64,000 nt of DNA from Desulfovibrio sp. (GTDB lineage Bacteria > Desulfobacterota > Desulfovibrionia > Desulfovibrionales > Desulfovibrionaceae): assembly GCA_030145055.1 (NCBI GenBank), contig JAQYWK010000001.1, forward strand, positions 372,001 to 436,000, given 5' to 3'. The position numbers were made by a program, and so were the translations under genes. The notes under the pieces were generated by a model. That model saw nothing but the letters and a program-made list of their open reading frames with translations, was not told where the DNA came from and ran no database searches. Shown piece after piece: positions 55,502-64,000 of this stretch (position 1 is the stretch's first letter; the number at the start of each line of letters is the position of its first letter).

Positions 55502-56887
55502 ATGAGCAAAAGCATATTAATTGTCGATGATGAAGACGGAATCCGGTACTCACTTAGAGGAATTCTAGAAGACGAAGGCTTTGAAGTTAGCGAAGCTGCT
55601 AGCGGCGAAGTTGCCCTTAAATCTTTGTCAGAAGACATGCCTGACCTCGTTTTTTTGGATATCTGGCTACCGGGAATGGATGGCCTTGAAGTTTTAGACC
55701 GCATTAAAGAAGAATGGAAATGGCTGCCCGTAGTCATGATTTCTGGCCACGGCAATATTGAAACTGCTGTATCCGCTATCAAAAAAGGCGCCTTTGATTT
55801 CATCGAAAAACCACTTTCCCTTGAAAAAGTCGTTATCACTGCGGAAAAAGCGGTTGAATTTTCACGTTTGCAGTCTGAGAATAAGGCCTTAAAAACTCGC
55901 ATTGCAACCGAGCAGCCCGCCAAACTTACCGGACGCTCTGACGCAATTGTGTCCATGCGTGAAGTTATCGAACAAGTTGCCCCCACAGATGCGTGGGTAC
56001 TCATCACCGGAGAAAACGGAACAGGCAAAGAAATTGTAGCCCGCTCCATTCACGCTTTAAGTCATAGAAAAGACAGACCGTTAGTCGCCGTAAACTGTGC
56101 GGCTATTCCAGAAGAACTCATTGAATCCGAATTATTTGGACACGAAAAAGGAGCTTTTACCGGAGCGGAAAGGGCGCAAGAAGGTAAATTTGAGCTTGCG
56201 GATACCGGAACTCTATTCCTTGATGAAATTGGAGATATGAGCCTAAAAACACAAGCTAAGATCCTTAGAATACTCCAAGAACAGTGTTTTGAAAGAGTGG
56301 GTGGGCGCAAAACTATTAATGTAAATGTGCGCGTGATCGCAGCTACGAATAAAGACCTTTTCCAGGAAATTAAAAATGGCAATTTCAGAGAAGATTTATA
56401 CTACAGACTAAAAGTATTCCCACTTGAAGTGGCTCCACTACGCGACAGATCAGAAGATATTCCGCTGCTTATCGGGGAGTTCATTACCCGCCTCAACAGA
56501 CAGCATGGATTCAAACCGCTAACATTTACTGAAGCGGCCTTAACTGTCCTGAGCGAATACTCATGGCCTGGAAATGTACGAGAACTGAAAAATTTCGTTG
56601 AACGTATGCTTATCATGTTCGGCGGCAAAGAAGTCGGACCGGACAAACTTCCGCCAGAAATAGCTGACGGGCCGAGAGCTGAAAAGTGCATGCAGAGCCA
56701 GCTTCCTCTGCCACTACCTGAAGGTCAGCTTGATTTCAAGAAAGCCCGCGCAGATTTCGAGGCTAAATTCCTCGAAACGAAACTAAAAGAGTTCGGTGGA
56801 TCCGTTTCAAAACTTGCAGAAGCTGTGGGTCTGGAACGAAGCTCGCTATATCGCAAGCTTAAATCTTACGAAATACAAGTTGATTAA
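55502..56887 (+). CDS. ntrX: NtrX-like sigma-54-dependent response regulator
   Basis: A 461-residue activator. REC domain (DDEDG 9-13, D52-type phosphosite in LVFLDIWLPGMDG), AAA+ domain with Walker A GENGTGKE, the sigma-54-contacting GAFTGA loop in ELFGHEKGAFTGAERAQ, and a C-terminal Fis-type HTH (SVSKLAEAVGLERSSLYRKLKSY). It activates sigma-54 promoters on phosphorylation. Its stop is 6 bases from the end of the convergent GGDEF gene, with no terminator between them. Confidence 0.94.
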   Translation: MSKSILIVDDEDGIRYSLRGILEDEGFEVSEAASGEVALKSLSEDMPDLVFLDIWLPGMDGLEVLDRIKEEWKWLPVVMISGHGNIETAVSAIKKGAFDFIEKPLSLEKVVITAEKAVEFSRLQSENKALKTRIATEQPAKLTGRSDAIVSMREVIEQVAPTDAWVLITGENGTGKEIVARSIHALSHRKDRPLVAVNCAAIPEELIESELFGHEKGAFTGAERAQEGKFELADTGTLFLDEIGDMSLKTQAKILRILQEQCFERVGGRKTINVNVRVIAATNKDLFQEIKNGNFREDLYYRLKVFPLEVAPLRDRSEDIPLLIGEFITRLNRQHGFKPLTFTEAALTVLSEYSWPGNVRELKNFVERMLIMFGGKEVGPDKLPPEIADGPRAEKCMQSQLPLPLPEGQLDFKKARADFEAKFLETKLKEFGGSVSKLAEAVGLERSSLYRKLKSYEIQVD

Positions 56888-56893
56888 GAGATA

Positions 56894-58516
56894 TTATTCT
56901 ATATTTGCAACTACATGGCTATCCTTAGCTTGCTTTTTAGCTTTATACATAGCCATATCAGCCCACCGAATAAGCTTCTCGCGGTTTGTTTCATGATCTG
57001 GATAAACAGCCACCCCTATACTTGCTCCGATGCTTACTAATCCTGATTTAATCATAATAGGTTCTGCTAACGCTTTCAAAATTTTATCAGCTGTCAATTT
57101 ACAATCGCCAAGATCGCTGATCTCGGTTAGAATCACTGCAAATTCATCTCCCCCTAAACGAGCAACGGTATCTGATTTGCGCAAACAACTAATAAAAAGC
57201 TCGCCTACGCGGATCAGTAATTCATCACCAGCATCATGTCCCATTGTATCATTAACCTTTTTAAAACCATCCAAATCAATATATAGCAAGCCTAGCCTGC
57301 GCTTATGCCGGGCAGCCTGCTCAAGTCCTAAAGTAAGATGATCAAAAAACAACTTCCGGTTCGGCAAACCAGTTAAGGAATCATATAATGCCATTGCTAT
57401 AAGCTGAGCCTGATAAATCCGCCGTTTAGTAATAGCCAAAGCCAAAAGCCACGCCCCGAAAGAGATCAGAACAAATAAGCCTGCCCCGAGACTGAAAAGC
57501 TTCAGCACCAAATTATGAGAATATTCACCCATAATTCCCGGAGGTATATGAGAAACCAGTACCCAAAAATAATCCGAGGTGTTTATTGATTTAACGCTTG
57601 GAGCATAAGGCTTATTTGACCCGGAGCTGGACTGAAACCCTTCCTGCAAAGGATAAACAGTAGTGTATGTGAAAAGTCCATTATGGTTTTGTAACTGCCC
57701 GGTTTCCTTATTCCGCATTACCTTCCATTCATCCGGATAAGTTAGAGCAAAAGAGCTATTATTTAATTCCTCAAACATGAACCCCCATTCCTCTTCCATA
57801 TGTGGACTTAGGAGCCAATATCCATCAGAGTTTATAAGCATCTTTGAACTATGTGATTCAGAGCCTATTCTAGCAATCCGCTCAAGTAAATTTTCTGCTA
57901 GATAATTTAAAAGAACAATACCCCTCTTTTTATCCTTCTCATCAAAAACCGGAGTTGCAAAGCGAATCATAGGCTTAAAAGGCTGCTCTATCTTCCCACG
58001 CTCAACATTCAAATCTAACGGGGATATAAAAATTTCATTTTTCTGTAACCTGAATGCATCTTTAAAGTAATAACGCTTTGCCTTATTTTGGAGATCTTTA
58101 TCCGTAACGGCTTCAGGTTTCCCCGAATTAAAGTTCACTCGCACCATCTCCATACCACTAGCACCCAAATAACGGATTTGATCATAAATTCGTTTCGTTC
58201 TGGCCAAGGCTTTATATTCGTCTGCAATCTCCGCGGTACCACCCTTTATTCCTGATTCGCAGTAATCGAATAATTCATTTTGATTCGCCAGAAATAATAA
58301 GTCGCTAATAACAGAATCGAACTCATCACCTATCACCGAACTCTGCAACTCAAGAGTAAAACGCTCTCTCACTTTCAGTTCATTTACGTAAGTATTTAGC
58401 TCTGAACGATAAAAGATTGCAATAGCGCCACCTAATACGGCCCCTATCACAAGAAATAGAACCAAAAACAAATTTAGACTATTTTTAATTACCCGTTCAC
58501 CTGCATTCTGCAACAT
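56894..58516 (-). CDS. GGDEF diguanylate cyclase with periplasmic sensor
   Basis: A 540-residue protein from the chosen ATG (a TTG 96 bases upstream lacks a ribosome site). A membrane helix near the start, a roughly 330-residue periplasmic dCache-like sensor (LLNSDGYWLLSP-like pattern LINSDGYWLLSPH), a second helix (about 350-372) and a C-terminal GGDEF domain with ARLGGDEFAVIL follow. An RxxD allosteric site (RKSD) lies five residues before GGDEF. It would make cyclic di-GMP in response to an external ligand, opposing the neighbouring HD-GYP protein. Confidence 0.92.
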   Translation of the reverse strand: MLQNAGERVIKNSLNLFLVLFLVIGAVLGGAIAIFYRSELNTYVNELKVRERFTLELQSSVIGDEFDSVISDLLFLANQNELFDYCESGIKGGTAEIADEYKALARTKRIYDQIRYLGASGMEMVRVNFNSGKPEAVTDKDLQNKAKRYYFKDAFRLQKNEIFISPLDLNVERGKIEQPFKPMIRFATPVFDEKDKKRGIVLLNYLAENLLERIARIGSESHSSKMLINSDGYWLLSPHMEEEWGFMFEELNNSSFALTYPDEWKVMRNKETGQLQNHNGLFTYTTVYPLQEGFQSSSGSNKPYAPSVKSINTSDYFWVLVSHIPPGIMGEYSHNLVLKLFSLGAGLFVLISFGAWLLALAITKRRIYQAQLIAMALYDSLTGLPNRKLFFDHLTLGLEQAARHKRRLGLLYIDLDGFKKVNDTMGHDAGDELLIRVGELFISCLRKSDTVARLGGDEFAVILTEISDLGDCKLTADKILKALAEPIMIKSGLVSIGASIGVAVYPDHETNREKLIRWADMAMYKAKKQAKDSHVVANIE

Positions 58517-58708
58517 AATACGTAAACCTTTGTTGAAGACTAAAATTAAATATTGATAGAATCGTACCACCCCATTCGATACTTGGGAACTATCAAATAC
58601 AAATTTGACCAAAAAAACTCAAAAAAAAGGGATAAATCCTACAGGCCCGTGCATGCAAAATTTACCCTTTTACGTGAAAAATAATTAACCGAGGTCTAGC
58701 TTATATTG

Positions 58709-59404
58709 CTAGGGACCAAGCCAGCGGATGGCTCCCGTATCTGTATCATAAATAGCGCCCATAACCTGCGCCTTTCCGGATCTTACTTTTTCGAGAACCC
58801 CCGGACAGCTCCCCAGAATATCGCGCATTACCTGCCGTACATTTGTTTCAGTCACTTTATCCACAAGATCATCACCTGTAAGTGATGGATATAGAACCTT
58901 TGTCATCTTGATGGATGGATTTAACTTACCCACCAGCTGAACCAGATATCCTTTAGCTGGAATCTTCTCCACAGCCGCTTTAATAACACTACTACGCGTG
59001 TGTCCCATCACAATTAATAGCGGAGTCTCAAGCGTAATCATGGAATATTCAACAGAGGCAAGGGTGTCTGTTCCAGCAACGTTTCCTGCGGATCTTACGG
59101 TAAATAAATCACCTAATCCACGATCAAAGAGGAGAACAGGGTCCACTCTGGAATCCGCTCCAGAAACAACTGTGGCGAAAGGATGCTGCCCCTGCAAAGC
59201 CAAAACTTTCCGCTGGTGAGATGTTTGATTCGGGTAAACGCTGGACCCTTTTACAAAGCGCTGATTCCCTTCTTTCAGAAGAACAATCGCCTGATCAGCA
59301 TCAATGGCAGCCTTAGCGGGTAAAGTTCCATTGCGAGCAAAGCTGATTCCGGCAGTAAGAGATAATAGAATCAGTATAATAAAAATTGAAAACAGCTTTC
59401 TCAA
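58709..59404 (-). CDS. Exported beta-carbonic-anhydrase-like protein lacking zinc cysteines
   Basis: A 231-residue protein. The TTG at 59402-59404 is preferred because GGAG lies 6 bases upstream and it gives a clean signal peptide (MRKLFSIFIILILLSLTAG). The beta-CA fold is clear: LKEGNQRFVKGSS, FATVVSGADSRVDP, LFTVRSAGNVAG and VMGHTRSS. But the zinc ligands are altered: CxDSR is G-A-D-S-R (Gly at 82) and HxxC is H-T-R-S (Ser at 138), while D84, R86 and H135 stay. It is therefore unlikely to hydrate CO2 by the usual mechanism. Neighbours do not explain its role. Confidence 0.85.
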   Translation of the reverse strand: MRKLFSIFIILILLSLTAGISFARNGTLPAKAAIDADQAIVLLKEGNQRFVKGSSVYPNQTSHQRKVLALQGQHPFATVVSGADSRVDPVLLFDRGLGDLFTVRSAGNVAGTDTLASVEYSMITLETPLLIVMGHTRSSVIKAAVEKIPAKGYLVQLVGKLNPSIKMTKVLYPSLTGDDLVDKVTETNVRQVMRDILGSCPGVLEKVRSGKAQVMGAIYDTDTGAIRWLGP

Positions 59405-59663
59405 TTTGGTCTCCGCCAGTTGAAGTGATTTAAATTTAATATATGGACCATACATACCTGATGCATGTTTTTGCAAGCACACACGCCAAACTCTTTTTCT
59501 AGCTATTCCACTTTAACAAACTTAATAACAGCACGATTATGCGAAGAATATAGCTATTATATCTAAATTGATATATGCGTATTTTAAATAAAAATTCCAT
59601 TTATGTCGGGGTAGTGCTTTATTTATAAAAGTGATTTTGAAACGTTAGAAAGGAGTACGCGAG

Positions 59664-61964
59664 ATGAAAATAACTAAACATTCTTGGCCTGTTTTGATTG
59701 TTTCAGGGCAGTTTGAAGCGATGAATGACGAAGGACTAAGACTCCGTGAATTAGAGGAGGAACTTATTGAAGTACAGGAGTGCTCAGTAGTCCCTTCTTA
59801 TAGTTATGAAGATGCCATTGAAATTTTCATGTCCCGCGCGGATCTTGGCGCGGTGGTCATTGACTGGGACATTCAGGACGAGCGACCTGATGAAAAAATT
59901 GGGCCAGAACTACTTCTTGATGCTATCCGTAAACGTAATAAAAAAATCCCCGTTATTTTACTGACCGATCGCACTGCGATGGAAGACTTGCCGACCAGAG
60001 TTTTGCAAAAAATTAATGAATGTCTCTGGAAAACTGCCGATACATCCGAATTTCTTGCGGGCCGCGTTGAAACAGTGCTCCTTGAATACGTTAAAGGTGT
60101 GTATCCAGTATTTTTCGGCGCAATGGTCAAATATTCCGATGCTTACAAATACGCTTGGCATACCCCCGGACATATGGGTGGCGAAGGTTTCATGAGAAGC
60201 CCTGCCGGCGTAGCAATGCATAAATTTTACGGCGAAAATGTTTTCCGCTCCGACCTTTCCATTTCAGTTCCAGAGCTTGGCTCGCTGCTCGATCACGAAG
60301 GTGTTGTCGGGGATGCTGAAAAGAATTCTGCCCGCGTATTCGGAGCCGACCAAACATATTACGTTTTGAACGGTACATCCAACGTAAACCAGATTATCTG
60401 GCGCAGTCAGCTTGTACGTGATGATATCGCATTTGTTGACCGCAACTGCCATAAGTCGCTCAATTACTCCATGGTCATTACCGATGCGTATCCTATCTAT
60501 ATGGTCCCGCGCCGCAATAAACGTGGTATTATCGGACCTTGTCGTCTATCTGAGTTTTCCGAGGAATCCATTCAGGCTAAAGTGAAAGAGAATAAGCTGA
60601 TACCTGACAACATTAAGTCGTCCAGTGTTAAGATGTCTGCGCTTACCAACTCCACCTATGACGGCATCTGCTACAATGTAATCAACATCAAAAAACAGCT
60701 CCAGAAAAGCGTTGATAACCTTCATTTCGATGAAGCTTGGTATGCATACGCGCGCTTCCACCCTATTTATAAAGATCATTTCGGCATGGCTGACGATGAC
60801 CTTAACGAGAACCATCCGCCAATCTTCTGTTCACACTCCACTCATAAGTTGCTCATGGCCTTTTCACAGGCATCCATGCTTCATGTGCGAGACGGAAGTC
60901 ATGTGAAAATTGATCCTGATGAGCTGAATGAATCTTATATGATGCATGGCTCTACATCGCCGCAGTACAGCATGATTGCCTCACTCGATGTCGCTACCAA
61001 AATGATGGATGACAGTGGTGAAGTTTTAATGAACGACACCATCCTTGATGCCATTAACCTGCGCAAAAAAGTCTCTAAGATTGCCAAGGAAATGAAAGAC
61101 GACGGAGATTGGTTCTTTGAAATGTGGCAGCCTGCTAAAGTTGATATGGACGGAGAAATTAAGAACTTCGAAGATGTTCCTACTCAGTATCTCTGCGATA
61201 ATCAGAAACCTTGGGTGTTCAGTTCAAAAGATGATTGGCATGGATTTGATGATATTGAAGACAGTTACGCCATGCTAGATCCTATCAAGCTGACTTTCAC
61301 CACTCCGGGACTGAAAGAAAACGGTGAAATGTATGATGAAGGTATCCCTGCTTCAATCGTTACCAATTACCTTATTAACCACGGTATTGTTTGCGAAAAA
61401 ACAGATTACTACTCTTTCCTACTTCTTAACTCCATGGGCACAACCAAGGCCAAGCAGGGGTCACTCCTTGCCGGAATGTTGAAGTTCAAAGCGCTATACG
61501 ATGCGAATACTCCTCTGGAACAAGTTCAGCCGGACCTAGTGCAGAGTTTCCCTGAAGCGTATGCAAAAGTTGGGTTGAAAGACCATTGTAACGCTATCCA
61601 CAACTACTACAAAGAACACAAGCTGCTCGATAAAATGCAGGCGGCATTTCAGGTGATTCCAGATCAGGCAATGAAACCTTCGGAAGCTTACCATTCGGTT
61701 GTTCGTAAGAATGTTGAATATGTAGAGCTTATAAATATGAAGGGCCGCATTCCTGCTGTGATGGTTGTCCCTTACCCTCCCGGTATCCCAGTAATTATGG
61801 GCGGAGAAATCTTAAATGAAAAAGCTGACGCTATTTATGAATACCTTGAAGCACGTCAGGATTTCGAGAACATCTTCCCCGGATATGAAAGTGATATTCA
61901 CGGAGTTGAACGCATTGAACGTGAAGGTAAAAAGTACTTCAGAACTATGTGCGTAAAGAAATAA
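59664..61964 (+). CDS. PLP-dependent amino acid decarboxylase (arginine/lysine/ornithine type, class I acid-inducible fold)
   Basis: A 766-residue enzyme of the Orn/Lys/Arg decarboxylase class I family, as long as AdiA. An N-terminal receiver-like wing domain (VLIVSGQFEAMNDEG start), the PLP-binding domain with HSTHKLLMAFSQASML and FDEAWYAYARFHPIY, and the C-terminal domain follow. It removes CO2 from a basic amino acid, consuming a proton. Arginine is favoured by length and the AdiC-like transporter downstream, but lysine or ornithine is possible. AAGGAGTACGCGAG precedes the ATG. Confidence 0.88.
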   Translation: MKITKHSWPVLIVSGQFEAMNDEGLRLRELEEELIEVQECSVVPSYSYEDAIEIFMSRADLGAVVIDWDIQDERPDEKIGPELLLDAIRKRNKKIPVILLTDRTAMEDLPTRVLQKINECLWKTADTSEFLAGRVETVLLEYVKGVYPVFFGAMVKYSDAYKYAWHTPGHMGGEGFMRSPAGVAMHKFYGENVFRSDLSISVPELGSLLDHEGVVGDAEKNSARVFGADQTYYVLNGTSNVNQIIWRSQLVRDDIAFVDRNCHKSLNYSMVITDAYPIYMVPRRNKRGIIGPCRLSEFSEESIQAKVKENKLIPDNIKSSSVKMSALTNSTYDGICYNVINIKKQLQKSVDNLHFDEAWYAYARFHPIYKDHFGMADDDLNENHPPIFCSHSTHKLLMAFSQASMLHVRDGSHVKIDPDELNESYMMHGSTSPQYSMIASLDVATKMMDDSGEVLMNDTILDAINLRKKVSKIAKEMKDDGDWFFEMWQPAKVDMDGEIKNFEDVPTQYLCDNQKPWVFSSKDDWHGFDDIEDSYAMLDPIKLTFTTPGLKENGEMYDEGIPASIVTNYLINHGIVCEKTDYYSFLLLNSMGTTKAKQGSLLAGMLKFKALYDANTPLEQVQPDLVQSFPEAYAKVGLKDHCNAIHNYYKEHKLLDKMQAAFQVIPDQAMKPSEAYHSVVRKNVEYVELINMKGRIPAVMVVPYPPGIPVIMGGEILNEKADAIYEYLEARQDFENIFPGYESDIHGVERIEREGKKYFRTMCVKK

Positions 61965-62018
61965 ACTGCTTAAATTGCAGCTTATTAAGGATGTGCGAAC
62001 GTCCCTACTAAATTAATT

Positions 62019-62062
62019 AAATATGAGTCCTTAAGGGTAATCTTTTAAGGACTCATATTTTT
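62019..62062 (+). terminator. Rho-independent terminator after the decarboxylase
   Basis: A perfect long stem of at least 14 bp (atatgagtccttaa / ttaaggactcatat) around a 10-base loop, followed by TTTT; it lies about 55 bases past the decarboxylase stop and 28 before the transporter start, so the transporters depend on readthrough or their own promoter. Confidence 0.9.
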
Positions 62063-62089
62063 AAAGATTAATCAGGCCCTATAATAAAA

Positions 62090-63556
62090 ATGGCTGAATC
62101 AAACAAACCAAAGAAATCGAGTAAATTAAGCGTATTCACCCTGATGATGATCAACGTGGCGGCTATCATGTCGCTTCGTTCATTGCCAGGACTTGCTGAA
62201 TATGGCTGGTCTCTAATTTTCTATCTGACCGTAGCGTCGCTATGCTTCTTCATTCCTTCCGCGCTAGTATCTGCGGAACTTGCTTCCGGCTGGCGAGGTG
62301 AGGGTGGCGTATACTTATGGGTGAAGGAAGCTTTCGGTCCCAAGTGGGGATTTGTCGCTATCTTTATGCAATGGGTTGAAAATCTCCCGTGGTTCCCGGC
62401 GGTGCTTGCTTTCGGGGCATCGGCTATTGCCTATATTTTTGATCCCGCTCTTGCTGAGAACAAATGGTTTATTGTCGGAGTTATTCAGATTGCGCTCTGG
62501 GTCACGACCTTTTTGAACTTTAGAGATATGAAGCTTTCAGCTTTTTTCAGTTCATCTGGCGCAATTGTGGGAACGATTATTCCGGGAATTCTGATTATCG
62601 TCCTCGGTATAGTGCATGTTATGTCCGGCAAACCTCTGGAAATAACCTTTTCAACTTCCGCAATGATTCCAGATATGGACAGTTTGCAACAGTTGATGCT
62701 TCTTGCGGCGATGCTCGTTTCATTTCTCGGAATGGAAATGTCTGCTGTTCATGTGAATGAAGTGAAAAATCCTTCTAAGAATTACCCCAAGGCAATTTTC
62801 GCGGCTTGTGCAATTATTATAGTTCTTTCCACTTTAGGTTCTCTCGCAATTGCCATGGTTATTCCAGCTGGCGGCGTAAGTCTCAGTGCCGGAGTCTGTC
62901 AGGCTTTTGATAAGCTATTCCAGATTCACCACATGCCTTTCATGACTCCAATCATATGTTTTCTACTCGCTTATGGCGCACTAACTATGGTTGTTACATG
63001 GATGGTCGGCCCATCTAAAGGTATTCGTGTCGTTGCGAAAGAAGGCTATCTTCCTAAGTCTTGGGAAAAGGTTAATAAGTACGGAATTCCCACAAATATT
63101 TTAATTATCCAGACGTCCCTTTCCGCGATTCTCTCACTTGTAATTTTGTATATGCCGACTGTCAGTAGCGCGTTCATGCTCATGAGTGCGTTGGCGGCCC
63201 AACTTTACCTCATCATGTATTTACTGATGTTTGCTGCAGCTATCAGACTTCGCTACACGCACCCTGAAGTTAAACGCGGGTATACCATTCCCGGCGGCAA
63301 GCTTGGTATATGGATAGTATCATCCGTTGCAATGGTTACATGCCTGTTCGTTATCGCGTTTGGCTTTATTCCGCCTCACGCAGTTCGCTCACAAGGAATG
63401 TGGTCATCAATTTACTATGTAGGATTTCTGCTCACAGGAGTGATTGTTTTCACGCTTGTTCCTTTGATTTTCTATCACCGCGCTATTCGTAAAAAATCGC
63501 AAATCGAACTCAGCTCACAAGTTGCAGTCGCTTCACCTGTTACAATTGAACCTTAA
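62090..63556 (+). CDS. APC-family amino acid transporter, GadC/antiporter-like
   Basis: A 488-residue APC-superfamily transporter with about 12 hydrophobic helices (FTLMMINVAAIMSLRSLPGLAEYGWSLIFYLTVASLCF at the first two). The SLRSLP-type first-helix and WRGEGGVYLWVKEAFGPKWG region match glutamate:GABA-type antiporters. It could exchange amino acid and amine or take up amino acid for the decarboxylase. The ribosome site is weak. It is followed 10 bases later by a second APC transporter. Confidence 0.8.
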   Translation: MAESNKPKKSSKLSVFTLMMINVAAIMSLRSLPGLAEYGWSLIFYLTVASLCFFIPSALVSAELASGWRGEGGVYLWVKEAFGPKWGFVAIFMQWVENLPWFPAVLAFGASAIAYIFDPALAENKWFIVGVIQIALWVTTFLNFRDMKLSAFFSSSGAIVGTIIPGILIIVLGIVHVMSGKPLEITFSTSAMIPDMDSLQQLMLLAAMLVSFLGMEMSAVHVNEVKNPSKNYPKAIFAACAIIIVLSTLGSLAIAMVIPAGGVSLSAGVCQAFDKLFQIHHMPFMTPIICFLLAYGALTMVVTWMVGPSKGIRVVAKEGYLPKSWEKVNKYGIPTNILIIQTSLSAILSLVILYMPTVSSAFMLMSALAAQLYLIMYLLMFAAAIRLRYTHPEVKRGYTIPGGKLGIWIVSSVAMVTCLFVIAFGFIPPHAVRSQGMWSSIYYVGFLLTGVIVFTLVPLIFYHRAIRKKSQIELSSQVAVASPVTIEP

Positions 63557-63566
63557 GGAGACTCAA

Positions 63567-64000
63567 ATGGCTACAGCTGAACACAAAAAAATGGGAGTAA
63601 TTGCATGTACCGCAGTTGTTGCCGGAAACATGATGGGTTCGGGAATCGCTCTGCTTCCGGCAAACTTAGCCGCCATTGGAAGTATTTCTGTTATCGGCTG
63701 GGGTATTGCTTTAGTTGGAGCACTGGCACTTGCGTACGTTTTTTCCCGCCTTGGTATGGAAGATCCGCAAGAGGGTGGTCCCATCGCCTATGCCGGTGAA
63801 GTTGCACCTATTTTAGGATATCAGTCAGGCCTTCTCTACTATCACGCCAACTGGATCGGCAACATTGCCATCGCCATTACCGGTGTAGATTACTTATCAA
63901 TTTTCTTTCCAGCCCTACAGAATCCCGTTTATTCGGGCTTAACTTCCATAGCGCTAATCTGGTTTTTCACTGGAATTAATATTCTAGGCGCAGACTGGAT
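63567..64000 (+). CDS. APC-family antiporter, AdiC/PotE/CadB-like (C-terminus beyond window)
   Basis: The first 144 or so residues are visible. GNMMGSGIALLPANLA near the N-terminus is the substrate-site motif of arginine:agmatine (AdiC), ornithine:putrescine (PotE) and lysine:cadaverine (CadB) exchangers. AAGGAG precedes the ATG at 63567. It follows the other APC gene by 10 bases, forming an operon-like pair behind the decarboxylase. It would export the decarboxylated amine and import fresh amino acid. Confidence 0.9.
   Translation, partial: MATAEHKKMGVIACTAVVAGNMMGSGIALLPANLAAIGSISVIGWGIALVGALALAYVFSRLGMEDPQEGGPIAYAGEVAPILGYQSGLLYYHANWIGNIAIAITGVDYLSIFFPALQNPVYSGLTSIALIWFFTGINILGADW

Noticed and set aside
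1-64000. CRISPR array, tRNA or prophage
   Set aside because: No regular direct repeats, tRNA T-loop context or phage structural genes were seen on reading both strands; small tRNAs could still have been missed by eye.

Overview
The window reads as a chromosomal segment of a moderately AT-rich marine Deltaproteobacterium of the Desulfovibrio/Maridesulfovibrio type. This is inferred from the gene set: a bacterial STT3/PglB-like oligosaccharyltransferase, a short MetH lacking the activation domain, an RpoH-type sigma factor followed by an HD protein and a TPR lipoprotein, an NtrY/NtrX pair, and a WbpB-WbpD/WbpE sugar route. I see no rRNA, tRNA, CRISPR array, prophage or intact insertion sequence.

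Layout. 1-5.9 kb (minus strand): a surface-polysaccharide or glycan operon with an aminotransferase (WbpE type), a fused dehydrogenase/acetyltransferase (WbpB-WbpD type), two GT4 glycosyltransferases and the start of a sugar-nucleotide epimerase, preceded by a small regulator carrying a degenerate nucleotidyltransferase domain. 5.9-6.8 kb holds no convincing gene. 6.8-15.3 kb (all minus strand) is the most interesting part: a CPBP intramembrane protease, type II secretion GspD and GspE, an oligosaccharyltransferase, and a 670-residue secreted protein with 23 N-glycosylation sequons and a C-terminal Ser-run/Gly-Cys/transmembrane/basic sorting tail, closed by a strong terminator. 15.3-19.5 kb: GT9, GtrA, a GT2 polyprenyl-phosphate sugar synthase and a GT39-like membrane transferase. 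19.7-24.5 kb: a secreted protein, an orphan KAS III-like enzyme, a cupin/AraC pair and an MscS channel. 24.5-30.1 kb: thioredoxin 2, PotABCD polyamine importer, UDP-GlcNAc 2-epimerase. 30-37 kb: RadA, an acidic zinc-ribbon/DUF3426 membrane protein, Hpt, a GNAT acetyltransferase, a TlpA-like lipoprotein and MetH. 37-44.6 kb (plus strand): RpoH, an HD protein, two envelope lipoproteins, a small coiled-coil protein, RpiB and transketolase. 44.8-51 kb (minus strand): an AT-rich TPR membrane protein flanked by two near-identical inverted terminators, a 56-residue lipoprotein and a 1250-residue DUF748 protein. 51-57 kb (plus strand): DUF4390, NtrY, a response regulator with PAS and HD-GYP, and NtrX. 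57-59.4 kb (minus strand): a GGDEF protein and an exported beta-carbonic-anhydrase-like protein that has lost both zinc cysteines. 59.6-64 kb (plus strand): an acid-inducible type decarboxylase and two APC transporters, the last cut by the window end.

How the genes may work together. The central proposal is that 6.8-15.3 kb encodes a surface-glycoprotein production line: Sec export of the sequon-rich protein, N-glycosylation by the neighbouring oligosaccharyltransferase, passage through type II secretion, and removal or replacement of the C-terminal tail by the CPBP protease acting as a sorting enzyme. The flanking glycosyltransferases and diacetamido-sugar genes are candidates for building the glycan. 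The individual domain assignments are well supported by motifs; the joint pathway is inference.
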